This document shows positions 59,003-64,000 of a stretch of DNA of 64,000 nt, piece after piece. Position numbers and translations under genes: made by a program. Origin of the DNA: JAOUJD01 sp963841815. Its GTDB lineage: Bacteria; Pseudomonadota; Gammaproteobacteria; Burkholderiales; Burkholderiaceae_F. Positions within the stretch are counted from its first letter, which is position 1. Every line of letters starts with the position of its first letter. The notes below the pieces were generated by a model. That model did no database searches. It saw only the letters and a list, made by a program, of their open reading frames with translations, and was not told the DNA's origin. The stretch covers positions 62,001 through 126,000 of the forward strand of contig CAWJEE010000013.1 of NCBI GenBank assembly GCA_963841815.1, written 5' to 3'.

Positions 59003-60675
59003 ATGGCGACGTCCGCGCTGACCGACCTCGAACGCCGCAGGGACCGCTTCGACCCCGCGTCGGCGCGGCTGAAGCTGAAGCGACTGCGCGAACTCGCGCG
59101 CACACGCCTCGCGCGCGCCGACCAGGTGCAGCGGCTGCACGAGGTGCTGTGCTTCATGCGCGCCTACCCGGACGACGCCGAGGTGCTCGGCGCGGTGGAG
59201 GCGATGCTGGCCCGCTTCGACCGGCGCGCCGACCTGCGCGCGCACCGCGCCGCGCTGGCCTACTCGGGCATCGCCGGCACGACGATCTGGTTTCCCGTTC
59301 TTCTACCCGACCGCGCTGTGGCTCGCGCAGCGCTGGCCGACCCGGCTCGTGCTCGAGCGCGCCGACACCGAGGCCGGCGAATCGATCGCCGACCTGCTGC
59401 CCGCCCTGCTGACGCCGGTCGAGGCGCACGGGCTGCGCGAGTCGAAGCTGCCCGGATTCGCGGCGCTCGACGCGGTGCGTGGCCGCGACACCGACGCGAC
59501 CTTCCTCGTTCGGCGCGTCAGCGCCCTGGCCGCCGACGAGCGCACGCGCGAGGCGTACTACGACGCCATCAACCCGAGTTGCGAACTGCTGCCGGGACCG
59601 GACACGCCAAGCCGGACGCGCGCCGCGCTGCACGGCGTGCGACCGGTGTGGCAGGCCGGCTCCGCTGCGCCGCGAGCGGCCCGACCTCGCGCAGGAGACT
59701 CGCGCGACCACCGCACGCCTTCCGGCCGGCGACGTCCGCGAGGCCGAGGCGCTGATCGCGCTCGCGCGGGAGGCGATGGTCACGCGCCGGCGCGACCTCG
59801 ACGCCTTCGCGTACGCCAATGCGCGCGACGTGTGGTGGATCGAGGACGACGGCGGACTGGCCTTCGCGCTGATCGGCATGCGCAGCGAGCGCCGCGCCGT
59901 CGTGCCGGCGATCTATGGCGGCCTGACGCTTCAGAACGGCGTGCCGGTCGGCTATCACCAGTGCGACCTCGTCGGTCGCAGCGCGGCGATCTCGTTCAAT
60001 ACCTTCGAGACGTTTCGCGGCGGCGAGGCGGCCCACACGTTCGCGCGGCTGCTCGCGGCGCTCGCGCACGGCTTCGGCACACGTTCGTTCAGCATCGAGC
60101 CGTACCAGCTGGGCAAGGGCAACGACGAAGGGCTCGCGTCGGGCGCCTGGTGGTTCTACGCCAAGCTCGGCTTCCGGCCGCGTGCGCGAGATGGCATGAC
60201 GCTGGCGCGGCGCGAGTTCGCCCGGCTCGCACGGTCGAAGAGCCACCGGACGCGGCCCGACACGTTGCGCGCCCTGGCCGAGCATCACCTCTTTCTCGAC
60301 CTCGATGCGAAGCGACCCGGCACCGCTCGTCACGCCGGCGGCCATCGGACTGGCGGCCGCGCGTCACCTGACGCGGCTCGCCGGCAGCGACCGGGCCGCC
60401 GCGCGTCGCGCAGGCCAGCGCCGACGCCATGCAGCCGCTGCGGACTGGCCTCGCTCGAGGTTTCACCGCCGAGGAGCGACGCGCGTGGGAGGCGTGGGCG
60501 CCAGTGCTCTCGATGTTGCCGCTCGCGCATTGGAGCGTCGCCGAGCGTGCGCAGATGGTGCGGCTGGTCCGCGCGAAGGCCGAGGACTCGGAGCGCGACT
60601 ACGTGCTTCGGGTTCGCGGCGCTGCCGCGACTCGAGCACGCGCTGGCGCACCTGGCGGTCAGGCGTTCGGGTTGA
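59003..60675 (+). CDS. Unrecognised ~555-residue protein, paralogue of the gene at 52031 (about five frameshifts)
   Basis: Shares with the 52-kb gene, in order: LHEVLCFMRAYPDD, YSGIAGTTIWFPFFYP (after fixing a shift), GGLTLQNGVPVGYHQCDL, NTFETFRGGEAAHTFARLL, YQLGKGNDEGLASGAWWFY and KLGFRPRA, then APVLSMLPLAHWSVAERAQ. The central region (about residues 295-385) has a GNAT-like look. No membrane or signal segments. Frame changes of +1 lie near 59295, 59660, 60325, 60425 and 60610, all where the paralogue reads straight through, so they look like errors. It is divergent from the BMP gene and ends 17 bp inside the convergent permease gene. Confidence 0.6.
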
Positions 60676-61583
60676 ACGGCTTGCCGAGCGAGGCCGGCAT
60701 GTTCAGGCGGATCCAGCGCGGATTGCGCGAGATCAGCGCGAGCACGACGATGGTCGCGAGATACGGGCGTCATCGCCAGCAGCTGCGTCGCCACTTCGAT
60801 GCCGAGTCCCTGCAGGTGGAACTGCAGCATCGTGACGCCACCGAAGAGATACGCGCCCAGCAGCACGCGCCCCGGACGCCACGTCGCGAACGTCACGAGC
60901 GCGAGCGCGATCCAGCCGCGCCCCGCCACCATGCCCTCGGACCACAGCGGCGTGTACACGGTCGACAGGTAGGCGCCCGCGAGCCCGGCGCACGCACCGC
61001 CGAAGGCCAGCGCGGCGAAGCGGATGCGGCGCACCGGGTAGCCGAGGGCGTGCGCCGACTCGGGCGACTCGCCGACCGCGCGCAGCACGAGGCCGCCGCG
61101 CGTGCGGAACAGGAACCACGCGACCGCCCCGGCGAGCGCGAGCGCCCCATAGACGAGCCAGTGATGGCCGAACAGGGCGGGCCCGAGGACGGGAATGTCC
61201 TGCAGCCCCGGGATACCGTCGTGTCCGCGCGCGCGGCAACGTCAGGCCCTGCAGCGGCTGGCCGATGAACGCGGACAGCCCGGCGCCGAACAGCGCGAGC
61301 GCAAGGCCGGTCGCGAACTGGTTCGTCAGCAGCCCGAGCGTCATCGCTCCGAACAGGAGTCGCCAGCGTGGCGCCGGCGAGCGCGCCCGCGACGAAACCG
61401 AGGCCGTACGAGCCCGGTCCAGTGGACGACCGTGAATCCGAGCACCGCGGCCACCAGCATGATTCCTTCGATGCCGAGGTTGACGACGCCGCTGCGCTCG
61501 CTGATCACGATGCCGAGCGCCGCCAGCAGCAGCGGCGTGCCGGCGTTCATCGTCGTGGCGACCAGGGCGACGAAGGTCTCCAT
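60659..61583 (-). CDS. BMP-type ABC transporter permease 2 (about four frameshifts)
   Basis: About 308 residues, nucleoside-transporter type (like NupQ). Blocks: GTPLLLAALGIVISERSGVVNLGIEG near 20-45 (read as ERSGVVNLGIEG), GLLTNQFATGLALALFGAGLSA near 80, RAVGESPESAHALGYPVRRI near 180, and GWIALALVTFATWRPGRVL near 230. The C-terminus PYLATIVVLALISRNPRW is recovered after a shift near 60770. Other +1 shifts lie near 61410, 61365 and 61228. Its start overlaps the permease 1 stop by one base. Confidence 0.82.
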
Positions 61584-62674
61584 CAGGCCGCCATCGCCTT
61601 TGCCGCGCGGCGCCACTGCAGCCGATACGCGATGAAGGTGTCGCACATCAGCAGGAAGAACAGCAGCAGTCCCTGGTACACGCCGGTCAGGGCCGACGGC
61701 AGGCCGAGGCGCGACTGCGCGAGCTCGCCGCCGATGTAGAACAGCGCCATCAGCAGCGAGCCGGCGACGACGCCGAGTGGGTGCAGGCGGCCGACGAAGG
61801 CGACGATGATGGCCGCGAAGCCGTAGCCCGGCGAAATCGTCGGCGTGAGCTGGCCGACCGGCCCCGCGGCTTCTAGACCGCCCGCCACGCCGGCCAGCGC
61901 GCCGGAGGCGAGCAGCACGAACCACAGCACGCGCCGGCTCGAGAACCCGGCGTAGCTCGCCGCGAGCGGCGCGAGCCCGGCGACCTTCAGCTGGAAACCG
62001 ATCAGCGAGCGCGCAAGAAGCCACCAAGCGGCGGCGGTCACCGCGAGCGCCAGCGGAAAGCCGACGTGCAGCCGCGTGCCTGCGAGCACGATCGGCATCC
62101 GCGCGACGCTCTCGAACAGCCTGCTCTGAGGGAACCCGAAGCCCTGCGGGTCACGCAGCGCGCCGTGCACGAGCCACGACAGCAGCAGCTGCGCGACGTA
62201 CACCAGCATCAGGCTGACGAGGATCTCGTTCGCGTTGAAACGGTCGCGCAACCACGCCGTGATCGCCGCCCAGGCCGCGCCGCCAAGCGCGGCCGCGAGC
62301 AGGATCGCGGGAACGATCGCGCGCGAGGTCGCGCTCGTCGCCAGCAATGCGACGCTGCCGCCGACGATCGCGCCGGCAATCAACTGGCCTTCGGCGCCGA
62401 TGTTCCACACGTTCGCGCGGAAGCACAGCGTCAGCCCGAGCGCGCACAGGATCAGCGGCGTGGCCTTCAACGCAAGCTCGGACCAGCCGCGCTGGGTTGC
62501 GAGCGGCTCGACGAGAAAGACGCGGAGGCCCTGGACCGGGTCCTGGCCCATCAGGGCGAACAGCAGCGCGCCGGCCGCGAGCGTCAGCACGGCGGCCGCG
62601 ACCGGTGAGAGCCACGTGAGCGCGCGCGACGGCTGCGCGCGCGGCACCAGCGCCAGCGGCAGGGTCAGGCTCAC
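61583..62674 (-). CDS. BMP-type ABC transporter permease 1
   Basis: 363 residues, about nine membrane segments, nucleoside-transporter type (like NupP). Key block ALGLTLCFRANVWNIGAEGQ (near 77-96), then FNANEILVSLMLVYVAQLLL near 145 and ISPGYGFAAIIVAFVGRLHP near 290. The start is GTG 62674, with GTGA overlapping the ATPase stop. Intact, and co-translated with both neighbours. Confidence 0.9.
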   Translation of the reverse strand: MSLTLPLALVPRAQPSRALTWLSPVAAAVLTLAAGALLFALMGQDPVQGLRVFLVEPLATQRGWSELALKATPLILCALGLTLCFRANVWNIGAEGQLIAGAIVGGSVALLATSATSRAIVPAILLAAALGGAAWAAITAWLRDRFNANEILVSLMLVYVAQLLLSWLVHGALRDPQGFGFPQSRLFESVARMPIVLAGTRLHVGFPLALAVTAAAWWLLARSLIGFQLKVAGLAPLAASYAGFSSRRVLWFVLLASGALAGVAGGLEAAGPVGQLTPTISPGYGFAAIIVAFVGRLHPLGVVAGSLLMALFYIGGELAQSRLGLPSALTGVYQGLLLFFLLMCDTFIAYRLQWRRAAKAMAA

Positions 62675-64000
62675 CGGACCACCTCTTCGCGGGCGGGCCA
62701 GAGGCCGGCCATCCAGCGGCCGAGTTCGTCGACGCCGATGTCGTGCGCGCCGACCGCCGGCGACAGGCGGCCCTTGGCGATCACCATCAGCCGGTCGCAC
62801 AGCTGGTACAGCTCGTCGATCTCCTCGGACACGACGACGATGGCGCAGCCGCGGCTGCGCAGGCCGATCAGCGCGTTGCGGATCGCCACGGCGGCGCCGA
62901 CGTCCACGCCCCACGTCGGCTGGTCGACCACCAGCACGCGCGGTTCGGCGAGCGTCTCGCGACCGACGATGAAGCGCTGCAGGTTGCCGCCCGACAGCGA
63001 CGCAGCGCGCGCGTCGACGCCTTCGGTGCGCACGTCGAACGCGCGGATCACGGACTCGGCGACGCGGGTCGCCTCGTCCCGGTGCAGGACGCCGCGCCGA
63101 TGCAGCGCGTCCCCGGTGAGCACGACGTTGTCGAGCAGCGACAGCTCTGGGACGGCGCCGTGCCCGAGCCGCTGCTCCGGGATGTACCGCAGCCCGCGCG
63201 CGCGGCGCGCCGCGGGGCCGAGGTGGCCGACCGGCTCGCCGAACAGGCGAACGGAGTCGGAGCGCCCTTTCCACTCACCGGCCAGCGAGGCCATCAGCGC
63301 CGACTGGCCGTTGCCGGACACGCCGGCGATGCCGAGGATCTCTCCGCACCGCACGGAGAACGCGAGATCGTGCAGCCAGTGGCGCCGCTGGGGGCCGTGC
63401 ACCGTGAGGCCGGCGATCTCGAGCGCGACCGCGCCCGGCGGCGAGTCGTGGGCGGCGATCGACGGCGGGTCGGCGCCGAGCATCAGGCGCGCGAGCGCCG
63501 CCTCGCTTTCGGCGCGCGGATCGACGGTCGCCACCAGTCGCCCTCCCCGCATCACCGCGCAGCGGGTGGCCAGACGGCGGATCTCGTCGAGCTTGTGGCT
63601 GATGAAGACGACGCTGACGCCGTCGGCCGCGAGCTGGCGCAGCGTCTCGAACAGGCGATCGACAGCCTGCGGCGTCAGCACGGACGTGGGTTCGTCGAGG
63701 ATCAGGATGCGCGGACTCGACATCAGCGCGCGCAGGATCTCGACGCGCTGCCGCTCGCCGACCGACAGGTCGTGCACCGTGCGTTCAGGATGCAGTTCGA
63801 GGCCGTAGCGCCGCGACAGCTCGCGGACGCGTTCGTCGACCTTCGACAGCGGGTGCTCGGGGGCACCGAGCGCGATGTTCTCGGCGACGGTGAGCGTGTC
63901 GAACAGCGCGAAGTGCTGGAAGACCATCGCGATGCCGAGCGCGCGGGCGCGCGCCGGGCTCGTGATCTCGACCTCCGCGCCGTCGATCGCGACGGTGCCG
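62671..64000 (-). CDS. BMP-type ABC transporter ATPase, two-domain, 5' end cut by window edge
   Basis: At least 440 residues of a sugar/nucleoside-type double ATPase. The first domain has LSVGERQRVEILRALMSSP and LILDEPTSVLTP (signature and Walker B) and the H-loop FISHKLDEIRRLA. The second domain has a P-loop GVSGNGQSALMASLAGEW, IPEQRLGHGAVPELSLLDN, LSGGNLQRFIVGREL-like and VVDQPTWGVDVGAAVAI. The missing 5' part should hold the first Walker A. First gene of the ATPase-permease-permease operon. Confidence 0.92.
   Translation of the reverse strand, partial: GTVAIDGAEVEITSPARARALGIAMVFQHFALFDTLTVAENIALGAPEHPLSKVDERVRELSRRYGLELHPERTVHDLSVGERQRVEILRALMSSPRILILDEPTSVLTPQAVDRLFETLRQLAADGVSVVFISHKLDEIRRLATRCAVMRGGRLVATVDPRAESEAALARLMLGADPPSIAAHDSPPGAVALEIAGLTVHGPQRRHWLHDLAFSVRCGEILGIAGVSGNGQSALMASLAGEWKGRSDSVRLFGEPVGHLGPAARRARGLRYIPEQRLGHGAVPELSLLDNVVLTGDALHRRGVLHRDEATRVAESVIRAFDVRTEGVDARAASLSGGNLQRFIVGRETLAEPRVLVVDQPTWGVDVGAAVAIRNALIGLRSRGCAIVVVSEEIDELYQLCDRLMVIAKGRLSPAVGAHDIGVDELGRWMAGLWPAREEVVR

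Overview
The window is dense, high-GC proteobacterial chromosome. It best fits a PHA-making, respiratory betaproteobacterium of the Burkholderiales/Rhodocyclales type. The reasons are a class I PHA synthase, an odhA-odhB-lpd-zapE block, a gntR-sdhCDAB-sdhE-gltA operon divergent from mdh-acnA, and DAHP synthase and Mla-type genes of that style. I saw no rRNA, tRNA, insertion sequence, prophage or CRISPR array. This is core metabolism with one striking accessory redox cluster.

Layout. 1-9.2 kb: phaC (cut by the left edge), pgeF, rluD, bamD, a DinG-family helicase, a DUF465 protein, a PP2C phosphatase, a periplasmic coiled-coil protein and zapE. 9.2-15.2 kb: the 2-oxoglutarate dehydrogenase operon sucA-sucB-(PspC/SHOCT gene)-lpd, all on the minus strand. 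15.5-28.9 kb: divergent from it, a plus-strand run of two complete 2-oxoacid:ferredoxin oxidoreductase alpha/beta pairs, a GltD-type flavoprotein with two ferredoxin clusters, an NfnAB-like pair (the electron-bifurcating transhydrogenase family), and a 742-residue protein that looks like a degenerate PFOR thiamine domain joined to a one-cluster ferredoxin. A ComB-like phosphatase follows. 29-39.6 kb: the TCA-cycle block with a GntR regulator and a clear palindromic operator candidate. 39.9-43.4 kb: an Mla-type lipid transport operon. 43.4-53.7 kb: mixed housekeeping and hypothetical genes, including a GNAT/DEDDh-exonuclease fusion and a truncated haemoglobin. 53.8-64 kb: an FtsX-type permease, an FAD oxidoreductase and a BMP-family nucleoside-type ABC transporter, whose ATPase gene runs off the right edge.

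How it works together. The cell encodes both the irreversible NAD-linked route (OGDH complex) and ferredoxin-linked enzymes for 2-oxoacids, starting about 300 bp apart on opposite strands. The Nfn-like pair and the GltD-ferredoxin flavoprotein could pass electrons between ferredoxin, NADH and NADPH. This cluster is the best candidate for an undescribed system. Its substrate and partners are inferred, not shown.

Quality caveat. About 25 conserved genes or gene parts change reading frame, almost always by one extra base. The breaks lie in 0-26 kb and 53.8-61.6 kb; 26-53.8 kb is clean. I read these as assembly or sequencing errors and annotate the genes across the breaks. A second conspicuous pattern is a pair of paralogous, otherwise unrecognised proteins of about 560 residues (52.0-53.7 kb minus; 59.0-60.7 kb plus) that align from end to end.
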